A stretch of DNA of 11,042 nucleotides, taken from positions 1 to 11,042 of the forward strand of contig CAZHXK010000041.1 in the NCBI GenBank assembly GCA_964536565.1, in the 5' to 3' direction. The DNA comes from GCA-002688135 sp964536565 (GTDB lineage: Bacteria; Patescibacteriota; Patescibacteriia; Magasanikbacterales; GCA-002688135). The translations under genes were made by a program, and so were the position numbers. Numbering within the stretch: position 1 is the first letter of the stretch; each line of letters opens with the position of its first letter. This document shows positions 5,757-11,042 of this stretch, piece by piece. Under the pieces are notes generated by a model, which was given only the letters and a program-made list of their open reading frames with translations, did not search any database and was not told the origin of the DNA.

Positions 5757-7151
5757 ATGCATAGATTCGTATTGATAGTGATGTGTGTGCTGATGAGTTG
5801 TGAAAGTGAGCCGGAAGGTTCCAAAGCACAGGCTCATGTTTCGCGCGGCGAGCTGCTTGTGATGCCGGATGGAACATCCGTTCATTGTGACGGAAAAGTT
5901 AAGCAGTACTCATCGCGCGATGGTAGGCACATAAAGTGGTGTGAAAATCGGTCGTCGGAAAGGCATGGAGTGTACGTTGAGTTTATCGGCGCTCGTAAGG
6001 TGCTTTCCGGACAGTACTACCACGGCAAGAAATTCGGACAGTTTCATGAGTGGCATACACAGCCACGTGACCAGGGTGCTGTGCCGTGTGCTGGTGTGCA
6101 GTTCAGAGGAAAAGAATACTGCCTATCGCGTGTAAGCTCGTATGATAGACACGGTGTCCTGCATGGCTCGTATCAAACATACGATCGGCATGGACATTCT
6201 ACGAAGACGTGTACGTACGAACACGGGATTGTTGCAGGGATCGCAATCGAGAAGCGCTGGTTCCAGACTGAGGATGGGGACTGGCTCGTGATAACCTCAC
6301 ACACAGAGTATCGAGGTAAGACGGTGATCTCTAAGATTTCCTACACCCACGACGGTTTCGAGTTCAGTACCATGGAATTCGACACTGTCACAAAAGTGGC
6401 GACAAAGAAACAAAGATACGCGGAGAATCAACCACAATCGGAGTCATTTCTGTGTGCTGGTTGGAAATGCGGGACGCATAAACGCTGGCATCGAAACGGA
6501 CAGCTCGCCTTTCAGTGTGAGTACAAGAATAATACGCCGGTCGGTAAATGCTACGAATACAACGAGGATGGATCAGTACATTGGTACGTACGATTCACTC
6601 TCGATGCTCGTGACCCGGTGAAAACTGTTGGTGACGACTGGTCTGTTCCGACATCGAACTTCATCCGTGTGCCATTCACATATGATGGTGTCACACTTCC
6701 GGATGATCTCTATCCCGAAATGCGCGACAGCGACAATTTCCAGTACGCGGTTGTGTATCGCGATGGGAAGAAAGTGTTCGAAGCTGAGCGCTCGAAGGGG
6801 CTGACTGAATACAGCTGGTTCCGAAAGGGGGTGCGTTACTACTACGTTCATATTCCAGATAAGTCTGAGGGTGGAACGGTTCCGCCCATCGATGGAAAGA
6901 ATGCATACGAAGAAGTGCGATCACGAAACGGCGATCTACATGTGTATGAGGTAACTGCTGGCTACGACGACTCGGAGTTCGCAGAGAATGCATGGACGCG
7001 TCGCGTACGACATGGATGTGCGTACAAAGACTCGATTAGAGGAGAGGATTATGACTACCAAGTCTACAAGATGGGTGTCAGGGTCTGTCCTCCGGAAGGA
7101 AGTACCGAAAAATACTGTAAAACAGGGTGTGATTATTCGCTCCTGAAATAA
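5757..7151 (+). CDS. Lipoprotein with MORN-like repeats and Cys-rich C-terminus (copy A)
   Basis: A 464-residue protein. Residues 1-14 are a short lipoprotein signal peptide (MHRFVLIVMCVLMS) with C15 as the probable lipidated cysteine, so the protein should be attached to the outer face of a membrane. The body has repeats of the MORN_2/YwqK type: HGVYVEF...GQYYHGKKFGQFHEWH (70-100), HGVLHGSYQTYDRHGHSTKT (132-151), and the clearest pair GTHKRWHRNGQLAFQCEY / GKCYEYNEDGSVHWYVRF (239-280). Residues 295-370 form another conserved block (NFIRVPFTYDGVTLP...KGLTEYSWF). The end carries four cysteines, C421, C444, C454 and C458, all kept in copy B, probably as disulfides outside the cytoplasm. Start: AAGGAG at 5746-5751, 5-nt spacing. 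Family members with such repeats are sometimes labelled antitoxins, but nothing here supports that role; surface binding is more likely, though the ligand is unknown. Confidence 0.8.
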   Translation: MHRFVLIVMCVLMSCESEPEGSKAQAHVSRGELLVMPDGTSVHCDGKVKQYSSRDGRHIKWCENRSSERHGVYVEFIGARKVLSGQYYHGKKFGQFHEWHTQPRDQGAVPCAGVQFRGKEYCLSRVSSYDRHGVLHGSYQTYDRHGHSTKTCTYEHGIVAGIAIEKRWFQTEDGDWLVITSHTEYRGKTVISKISYTHDGFEFSTMEFDTVTKVATKKQRYAENQPQSESFLCAGWKCGTHKRWHRNGQLAFQCEYKNNTPVGKCYEYNEDGSVHWYVRFTLDARDPVKTVGDDWSVPTSNFIRVPFTYDGVTLPDDLYPEMRDSDNFQYAVVYRDGKKVFEAERSKGLTEYSWFRKGVRYYYVHIPDKSEGGTVPPIDGKNAYEEVRSRNGDLHVYEVTAGYDDSEFAENAWTRRVRHGCAYKDSIRGEDYDYQVYKMGVRVCPPEGSTEKYCKTGCDYSLLK

Positions 7152-7157
7152 GCAGGG

Positions 7158-7181
7158 AGCCCCCAGGAAGGGGGCTTTTTT
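7158..7181 (+). terminator. Intrinsic terminator of lipoprotein copy A
   Basis: Stem AGCCCCC/GGGGGCT with loop AGGAA and six T. The T-run ends 1 nt before the TTGACA of the next promoter. Confidence 0.9.
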
Positions 7182-7182
7182 A

Positions 7183-7211
7183 TTGACAAAGTATTGAAAA
7201 TCTGCTAGATT
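7183..7211 (+). promoter_or_regulatory. Sigma70-type promoter of lipoprotein copy B
   Basis: TTGACA at 7183-7188, a 17-nt spacer, TAGATT at 7206-7211. The leader to ATG 7261 is about 43 nt. The gene therefore has its own intact promoter despite its broken frame. Confidence 0.8.
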
Positions 7212-7260
7212 TATCAGTTGTGATTTAGATTAAATGGCGTTCATTACAAAGGAGAGAGGA

Positions 7261-8686
7261 TGAAATACACACTATTGGTAATTGCGTTGGTGCTGTCGGC
7301 GGGCTGCAAGAAAAGAGATTCGGGGCCGACCACACAGACGATGAAACTGCCTGATGATCGGGTGATGACATGTCTTGGGAAAATTAACGTTAAACAAACA
7401 GTAAGTGTGTGACAAGCTTTGCCTGCATAAATACGATAGATCCGAGAGTGGATGATCCTCACGATGAGTTTCATGGACCGTATTACGAATACTTTGAAGA
7501 TCGTATTATACTGGCCGGTCAATACGACCACGATAAAAAAACGGGGTCGTTTCAGGCAGTGCATACTACTCCTGCTGAAAGTCGGGATGGCAGTGATGTT
7601 GCTCATGTGGCAACGTACGGAGGCAAAGATTATTGCCCCAGCAGTTTCGGCGAGTATCTGAACGACAGAAAGCACGGCGATTGGTACGAATACAATTCCG
7701 AATGCCGGATGACGCTGCACGCAAAATTTGATAACGGTATAACCGTAGAAGCAGAACTCACGAGCTGGGCCTTGGATGCACATGGAAAGTGGATGGGTAT
7801 GAAAACCAAAGACAGGTTTGATGACCGTGGAAATCAGATCTCATCCACCCTCTATCACCCGCTTAGTAATAAGCGGATCAAACAGAGAGATGTGGATGTA
7901 AATGCGGGAATTGTGGTGGAACGAGGTTGGTTTGCCAATAAGCCGGAAGCCAAGTCGTATGTGAAGTACATGTGCCAAGAGCAGAAATGCAAGATGCATG
8001 AATCGTGGTATCCGAATGGAAAGCTATCGTTTGAGTGCATGTACGAGAGTGGTGTACCTACGGGCAAATGTCGGGGCTGGAACGAGAATGGTACGTTGCA
8101 TTGGGTGATCCGGTTTACGTCGAATAATAGCGGGCCTGTTGTGCACGGGTCGGGAACGCATGAAGCTCCGGAGCTGACTAGCAACTTTGTAAAAGTTCCG
8201 TTTCGATATGATGGTGTTCAGCTGCCTGGTGTGATAGCCGAGCAAGTGCAGTCAAAGGAGCATGCGTTTACGCACGCAAAGTTATACCGTGCTGATGGCA
8301 CACTTCTCTTTGAAGCCAGTCGAACAAAAGGGCTCACTGAATATAAGTGGTGGCGAGGTCGCGTCATGTATGCATATCTCCACCTGCCCGACAGTGCCTA
8401 TATCGATCAAGCTACGCCACCGTGTGAGTCGTGTGCATATGAACAACGAGTCAACGCAAAGGGTGGTCCTCTGAAATACATTCCATTAAAAGCGGGGCCA
8501 AGCGACAGTAGTAGGGATCCATATGGCTGGAACAGAGCACAGAGGCACGGATGTGTCGTAGTGTCGCACGCAGAAGACAAAACGCCACAGTATGTTGTAT
8601 ACAATATGAACGTGGAAGTCTGTACGGCGCGCGGTGATGATACGGATTACTGCCCAAGCGGATGCAATACCGAACTTCTTAAGTAG
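7261..8686 (+). pseudogene. Frameshifted paralogue of the MORN-like lipoprotein (copy B)
   Basis: ATG 7261 follows AAGGAGAGAGG and opens a lipoprotein signal peptide MKYTLLVIALVLSAGC with lipobox cysteine C16. This frame ends at TGA 7411-7413 after 50 codons. The remainder continues in the next frame (open from 7394, ending TAG 8686) and aligns with copy A without gaps over long stretches: HGPYYEYFEDRIILAGQYDH matches HGVYVEFIGARKVLSGQYYH, and MHESWYPNGKLSFECMYESG matches THKRWHRNGQLAFQCEYKNN. It also keeps TSNFVKVPFRYDGVQLP, KGLTEYKWW and the four C-terminal cysteines. The shift must lie between 7394 and 7410, next to GTGTGTG, and needs one base skipped. A separate start at GTG 7409 would give a 425-residue protein with no signal. 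Causes could be real decay, an assembly indel or programmed frameshifting. The otherwise intact downstream frame argues for a recent event or an error. Confidence 0.8.
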
Positions 8687-8689
8687 CAT

Positions 8690-8716
8690 AGCCCCCCCCC
8701 ACGCGAGGGCTTTTTT
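8690..8716 (+). terminator. Intrinsic terminator of copy B, with nine-C run
   Basis: AGCCC pairs with GGGCT; the loop holds the rest of a nine-C tract plus ACGCGA, followed by six T. The homopolymer makes the exact stem uncertain. The next promoter's TTGACA starts 2 nt after the T-run begins to end. Confidence 0.75.
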
Positions 8717-8717
8717 A

Positions 8718-8746
8718 TTGACACAGTTGTTATTTTAAGCTACATT
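8718..8746 (+). promoter_or_regulatory. Sigma70-type promoter of the rdgB-like gene
   Basis: TTGACA at 8718-8723, a 17-nt spacer, TACATT at 8741-8746. The leader to ATG 8796 is about 43 nt. Confidence 0.75.
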
Positions 8747-8795
8747 CCACAATCTCTTTTGCACTTACATACATGTCACCTATAATGGAGGATAT

Positions 8796-9398
8796 ATGAA
8801 ACTCGCATTTGCTACTCAGAATCCATTCAAACTCAAGGAAGTTGCGGCTGTGTACGCACATCTCGGGATCGAGATTGTGTCGATGGGCGATCTTGGTCTA
8901 CATGATGACATTGTGGAAGACCAGGACACGTACGAAGGAAATGCACTCTTGAAAGCTCGCTTTGTGTGCGAGCGAGCGGGCCTGCCTACGATCGCCGATG
9001 ACTCTGGTGTGAATATCGACGCGCTTGATGGTCGTCCGGGTATTTACTCAGCCCGATGGGCGGGGGAGGGTGCTGATGGAAGAACGATTGTCGACCATAC
9101 ACTCGCAGAGCTTACTGCTGCTACGAGCGACGTACGGACTGCGCAGTTTGTAACCTGTGCTGTTCTAGTAATGCCTGATGGAAGCGAATTCCACGAGTTT
9201 GGAAAAGTACATGGACGATTCATCACGGAACCGAAAGGGGAATGGCGAGACAAGTTTCCATACGATATGATTTTTGTGCCAGACGAAGGTGATGGTCGAA
9301 CATTCTCGGAGATGACGCTCGCAGAAAAATACACAGTGAGTCACCGTGAGCGCGCTTTCCGCGCACTTGAAAAACACGTCGCTGGGCAATTGCTTTAA
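8796..9398 (+). CDS. rdgB: RdgB/HAM1-family non-canonical purine NTP pyrophosphatase
   Basis: This family hydrolyses ITP, dITP and XTP to the monophosphate plus pyrophosphate, keeping deaminated purines out of DNA and RNA. It acts in the cytosol, as a dimer, with Mg2+. At 200 residues the protein is of the usual length. All landmark motifs are present in order: A6-T7-x-N9-x-x-K12-x-x-E15 (nucleotide binding), YEGNALLKA (46-54), ADDSGVNIDALDGRPGIYSA (67-86) with D69 as the usual catalytic aspartate, FPYDMIFVPD (154-163), TFSEMTLAEKYTVSHR (169-184) and the final SHRxRAFRAL. FPYD replaces the commoner FGYDP, a mild variation near the substrate pocket. Start: TGGAGG ending 4 nt before ATG 8796. 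The gene is a single-gene unit between its own promoter and terminator. Confidence 0.93.
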   Translation: MKLAFATQNPFKLKEVAAVYAHLGIEIVSMGDLGLHDDIVEDQDTYEGNALLKARFVCERAGLPTIADDSGVNIDALDGRPGIYSARWAGEGADGRTIVDHTLAELTAATSDVRTAQFVTCAVLVMPDGSEFHEFGKVHGRFITEPKGEWRDKFPYDMIFVPDEGDGRTFSEMTLAEKYTVSHRERAFRALEKHVAGQLL

Positions 9399-9403
9399 TT
9401 ACT

Positions 9404-9428
9404 ACTGGGAACATCCCAGTCTTTTTTT
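9404..9428 (+). terminator. Intrinsic terminator of the rdgB-like gene
   Basis: Perfect 7-bp stem ACTGGGA/TCCCAGT with the 3-nt loop ACA, followed by C and seven T, 5 nt after the stop codon. Confidence 0.9.
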
Positions 9429-9442
9429 ACTCAATTTAGTAG

Positions 9443-9463
9443 TTAATGTATAAAATACACTAA
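9443..9463. promoter_or_regulatory. Candidate NrtR operator 1 upstream of nrtR-like gene
   Basis: TTAATGTA-TAAAA-TACACTAA, an inverted repeat with one mismatch that extends to AGTTA...TAACT (9441-9465). It is the best palindrome of the set. A perfect DnaA-box sequence TTATCCACA (9465-9473) partly overlaps its right edge, and a further half-site TACACGAA lies at 9479-9486. Confidence 0.6.
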
Positions 9464-9490
9464 CTTATCCACATGACGTACACGAACTCC

Positions 9491-9519
9491 TTGACAGCAA
9501 AAGCAAGTCATGATACTTT
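9491..9519 (+). promoter_or_regulatory. Sigma70-type promoter of the nrtR-like gene
   Basis: TTGACA at 9491-9496, a 17-nt spacer, TACTTT at 9514-9519. The leader to ATG 9569 is about 43 nt. The -10 and start point are overlapped by the operator at 9517-9537. Confidence 0.7.
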
Positions 9520-9537
9520 GTGTATGTATAACACGAA
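9517..9537. promoter_or_regulatory. Candidate NrtR operator 2 at the nrtR transcription start
   Basis: TTTGTGTA-TGTAT-AACACGAA, a 21-bp imperfect inverted repeat of the same layout as the other sites. It covers the end of the -10 and the predicted start point, a typical place for autorepression. Confidence 0.5.
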
Positions 9538-9568
9538 GTAGAAGCGGGGTACACAACGAAACAAGCAT

Positions 9569-10240
9569 ATGGCAACAACACTCAAACCAGTAAAGCAGGA
9601 TATTAAAGTAGCAGTCGACAACGTCATTGTGACGGTAAAAGACGGCGAGCTATTTGTACTGCTTATCCAAATGAGTAAGTCGCCGTATAAAGGAATGTGG
9701 GCATTGCCTGGGGGGTTAGTCGAGCAAAAAGAGACGCTCGAAAATGCAGCTGGTCGTTTCCTTAAAAAACAGACATCTGTTTCAAATGTCTATCTTGAAC
9801 AGCTCTATACGTTCTCAGATATTTCTCGAGATCCTGCAGGTCGTGTGATCACGTGTGCGTACTTTGCATTGGTACCACCAGATAAATACGAACTGCAGAC
9901 GAATCCAAAATACGCGGATGCGCAGTGGTGGAACATTAAAAAACTTCCAGCACTTGCATATGACCATGAGCAGATTGTGAAATACGGGAAAAAGCGACTG
10001 CAGTGGAAACTGGAATACACAAACGTTGCGTGGTCACTGTTACCAAAGGAATTCACGATGTCTGATTTGCAGGAGGTGTATGAATCAATTTTGGGAGAAT
10101 CGCTCGATAAGCGTAATTTCCGAAAAAAGATTGTTGAGCAGAAGATGATTCGACCAACAGGAAAGAAAGCTATGAGAGGAGCACACAGACCAGCGGAACT
10201 GTTCACCTTTAGAAGTAAGGTCGCAAAGATTATTGCGTAG
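9569..10240 (+). CDS. nrtR: NrtR-type transcriptional regulator (Nudix-like domain plus winged helix)
   Basis: A 223-residue protein with the two-domain NrtR layout. Residues 11-145 form a Nudix fold (VAVDNVIVTVKDGELFVLLIQ...GMWALPGGLVE). The Nudix box at 49-71 keeps G49, E55 and R63, but all three catalytic glutamates are replaced: F64, K67 and Q68. It should therefore bind but not hydrolyse its ligand. Residues 155-223 are a winged helix with family-typical phrases FTMSDLQEVYESILGESLD, KRNFRKKIVEQKMI and HRPAELFTF. Known NrtR proteins repress NAD biosynthesis or salvage genes and are released by ADP-ribose or related nucleotides. Two candidate operators at its own promoter and a matching site at nadA fit this role. 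ATG 9569 lacks a clear Shine-Dalgarno sequence; GCGGGG lies too far upstream (9544-9549). An active ADP-ribose hydrolase is unlikely given the lost residues. Confidence 0.88.
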   Translation: MATTLKPVKQDIKVAVDNVIVTVKDGELFVLLIQMSKSPYKGMWALPGGLVEQKETLENAAGRFLKKQTSVSNVYLEQLYTFSDISRDPAGRVITCAYFALVPPDKYELQTNPKYADAQWWNIKKLPALAYDHEQIVKYGKKRLQWKLEYTNVAWSLLPKEFTMSDLQEVYESILGESLDKRNFRKKIVEQKMIRPTGKKAMRGAHRPAELFTFRSKVAKIIA

Positions 10241-10248
10241 GGCAGTAT

Positions 10249-10260
10249 AGATCATTACAA
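10249..10260 (+). repeat. 12-bp direct repeat, left copy
   Basis: AGATCATTACAA, identical to 10613-10624. It lies 8 nt after the nrtR stop. The two copies bracket about 350 bp of non-coding sequence. Confidence 0.6.
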
Positions 10261-10296
10261 CTCAGGAGTATTATCACAAAAAATTTTAAAACATAC

Positions 10297-10317
10297 TTAG
10301 TGTAGTATATACACGAA
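10297..10317. promoter_or_regulatory. Candidate NrtR operator 3 downstream of nrtR
   Basis: TTAGTGTA-GTATA-TACACGAA; the half-sites differ at one position only. It has the same 21-bp layout as the nrtR and nadA sites. It lies 57 bp past the nrtR stop, so it would control something downstream. Confidence 0.5.
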
Positions 10318-10548
10318 GCTAAAACGAAAAGAATGTGAGTAGATGCAGGATGGGGAAACGTGCCGAGATCTCGACTTTGTAAAACTGAAACTCGAGCAGG
10401 GTTTCGATTCATTAATAACAAGGGTCTTACGGGCGTCATCGCCATCCGGCATCTGTTCATGAGGGGATTGAGTGTGTACAGGAAATAGTACACTTTTGCA
10501 TTTCGTAAGCGCGCAGCAACGAATAGGATTATATTTCTGGTGCTTTTT

Positions 10549-10594
10549 CCCAGAGTCGCGATTGTCGTGATTCTGGGCTGAGAGAAATCAGCCC
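10549..10594 (+). promoter_or_regulatory. Two overlapping, mutually exclusive RNA hairpins
   Basis: Hairpin 1: CCCAGAGTCGCGA (10549-10561) pairs with TCGTGATTCTGGG (10565-10577) over 13 bp, with two G-U wobbles and a 3-nt loop TTG. Hairpin 2: GGGCTGA (10575-10581) pairs perfectly with TCAGCCC (10588-10594) around GAGAAA. GGG 10575-10577 is used by both. The wobbles favour the plus-strand RNA. No T-run follows, so it is not a terminator. Confidence 0.55.
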
Positions 10595-10612
10595 GAGGTG
10601 AAAGCCTTACAA

Positions 10613-10624
10613 AGATCATTACAA
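10613..10624 (+). repeat. 12-bp direct repeat, right copy
   Basis: AGATCATTACAA, identical to 10249-10260, 25 nt before the start codon of the SPFH-like gene. Confidence 0.6.
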
Positions 10625-10649
10625 GCCGAAGGGCAAAGGGTAAAAAATC

Positions 10650-11036
10650 ATGCAATGGCCATTCTGTTTCTATAAAGCCGGCCCGACCGATCACGCCGTA
10701 AAGTTTGTTGCGGGTACCAAGCGCAAAGAAGGTTTGGGTGCGATGTACCTGGTTGGTCCACGCACGACTGTGGTGGTTGTACCTACGACTGATCAAGCCG
10801 TGACTTTCATGTTCACAGAGCGAACTTCCGATGGGCAGGAGTTGGCTGTTCAGGGCGAGATTCATCTCAAGCTGGATGTTGAGGCAATTCTTAAGCGTCG
10901 AGACTACTCCGTAGACCCTAAGTCCGGAAACTATCTTTCGGATGATCCGGAGAAGGTTGCGGATGAGGGTCGGTACGCGCTACAGGCGTTTGTACGTCGA
11001 GCAGTGGAGAATGCTCCCCACTACTCAAGGCACTGA
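10650..11036 (+). CDS. Probable SPFH/band-7-like protein, N-terminal part; may be frameshifted near the window end
   Basis: 128 residues as read. The segment MFTERTSDGQELAVQGEIHLKLD (residues 54-76) resembles the start of the SPFH/band-7 core, in which a TxDG turn leads into paired beta strands. It follows a strand-rich segment VKFVAGTKRKEGLGAMYLVGPRTTVVVVP (17-45). A helix EGRYALQAFVRRAVENAP (106-123) follows. SPFH proteins form membrane-associated oligomeric scaffolds and are usually 250 residues or more, so this protein would be truncated. The stop at 11034 comes right after a CCCC run; losing one C there would open a frame reading NAPTTQGTEIG to the window edge. An in-frame TAA before the start fixes ATG 10650 as the first possible ATG. 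The ribosome site is weak (AAAGGG about 11 nt upstream). The family call is tentative. Confidence 0.5.
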   Translation: MQWPFCFYKAGPTDHAVKFVAGTKRKEGLGAMYLVGPRTTVVVVPTTDQAVTFMFTERTSDGQELAVQGEIHLKLDVEAILKRRDYSVDPKSGNYLSDDPEKVADEGRYALQAFVRRAVENAPHYSRH

Positions 11037-11042
11037 AATTGG

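Larger units (their letters stand above)
10241..10649. other. Structured non-coding region between nrtR and the SPFH-like gene
   Basis: No credible gene on either strand; the 211-codon minus frame across it overlaps two better genes and has no domain. The region holds the two copies of the 12-bp repeat, an NrtR-type site at 10297-10317 beside a possible weak promoter (TTATCA 10271-10276, 17 nt, TACTTA 10294-10299), a palindrome CGAGATCTCG (10364-10373), a small hairpin GTGTAC/GTACAC followed by four T (10474-10497), and two overlapping strong hairpins at 10549-10594. It may be a long regulated leader of the following gene or encode a small RNA. No known riboswitch or housekeeping RNA is recognised. 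Confidence 0.5.

Noticed and set aside
5757..8686. MORN-like lipoproteins as a toxin-antitoxin pair
   Set aside because: Both are exported lipoproteins, homologous to each other, with separate promoters; no toxin-like partner. The antitoxin label sometimes attached to such repeats is not supported.
8781..8786. TATAAT just before the rdgB-like gene as a -10
   Set aside because: It would start transcription about 3 nt before the ATG and overlaps the ribosome site; the promoter at 8718-8746 fits better.
9465..9473. Perfect DnaA-box sequence TTATCCACA
   Set aside because: It is single; no cluster of boxes, AT-rich unwinding region or dnaA/dnaN gene nearby, so no case for an origin. It could still be an incidental DnaA site in the nrtR promoter.
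10230..10865. 211-codon minus-strand frame
   Set aside because: It covers the structured non-coding block and the start of the SPFH-like gene; no domain, no ribosome site, low-complexity mixed composition.
1..11042. CRISPR arrays, transposases, integrases or phage genes
   Set aside because: No regularly spaced repeats and no recombinase motif in any sizeable frame.

Overview
This is a bacterial accessory or core-adjacent stretch of about 11 kb with mixed gene orientation. Most genes are short transcription units, each with its own sigma70-type promoter (TTGACA, 17-nt spacer, TAnnnT) and its own intrinsic terminator. Three things suggest a small-genome bacterium, perhaps Patescibacteria/Parcubacteria-like: stand-alone genes, several unrecognised small proteins, and a YceI protein on an N-terminal anchor with an acidic linker. 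No ribosomal or marker gene confirms this, so the taxonomic call is weak inference. TGA, TAA and TAG all appear to act as stops.

Layout. 1-505: a small three-helix membrane protein, then a terminator. 536-1249: a membrane-anchored cysteine-rich, zinc-ribbon-like protein. 1259-2072: an unrecognised soluble protein, whose terminator is almost identical to that of the preceding gene. 2079-3260 (minus): a protein with a possible N-terminal winged helix and a long C-terminal coiled coil. 3351-4143: tRNA-Leu(UAG) followed closely by a YceI-family gene. 4152-5611 (minus): nadA (quinolinate synthase) with its promoter and operators; the frame that begins at the best ribosome-binding site is interrupted by a TAA at codon 31. 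5666-7181 and 7183-8716: two tandem paralogous lipoproteins with MORN-like repeats and a conserved four-cysteine C-terminus, the second broken by a frameshift. 8718-9428: rdgB/HAM1-type NTP pyrophosphatase. 9443-10240: an NrtR-type Nudix-derived regulator with a degenerate Nudix box. 10241-10649: a structured non-coding region flanked by a 12-bp direct repeat. 10650-11036: start of a probable SPFH/band-7-like protein.

The most coherent system is NAD control. The regulator at 9569-10240 is of the NrtR class, which represses NAD genes and senses ADP-ribose-type ligands. Inverted repeats of the form TTAnTGTA-N5-TACACnAA lie at its own promoter (9443-9463 and 9517-9537). A related site lies over the -35 of nadA (5566-5586), with a second one just upstream (5591-5611). 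A further copy (10297-10317) lies inside the non-coding region after the regulator gene, so that region or the SPFH-like gene may belong to the same regulon. The second theme is the lipoprotein pair: two cell-surface paralogues with separate promoters, one apparently intact and one frameshifted.
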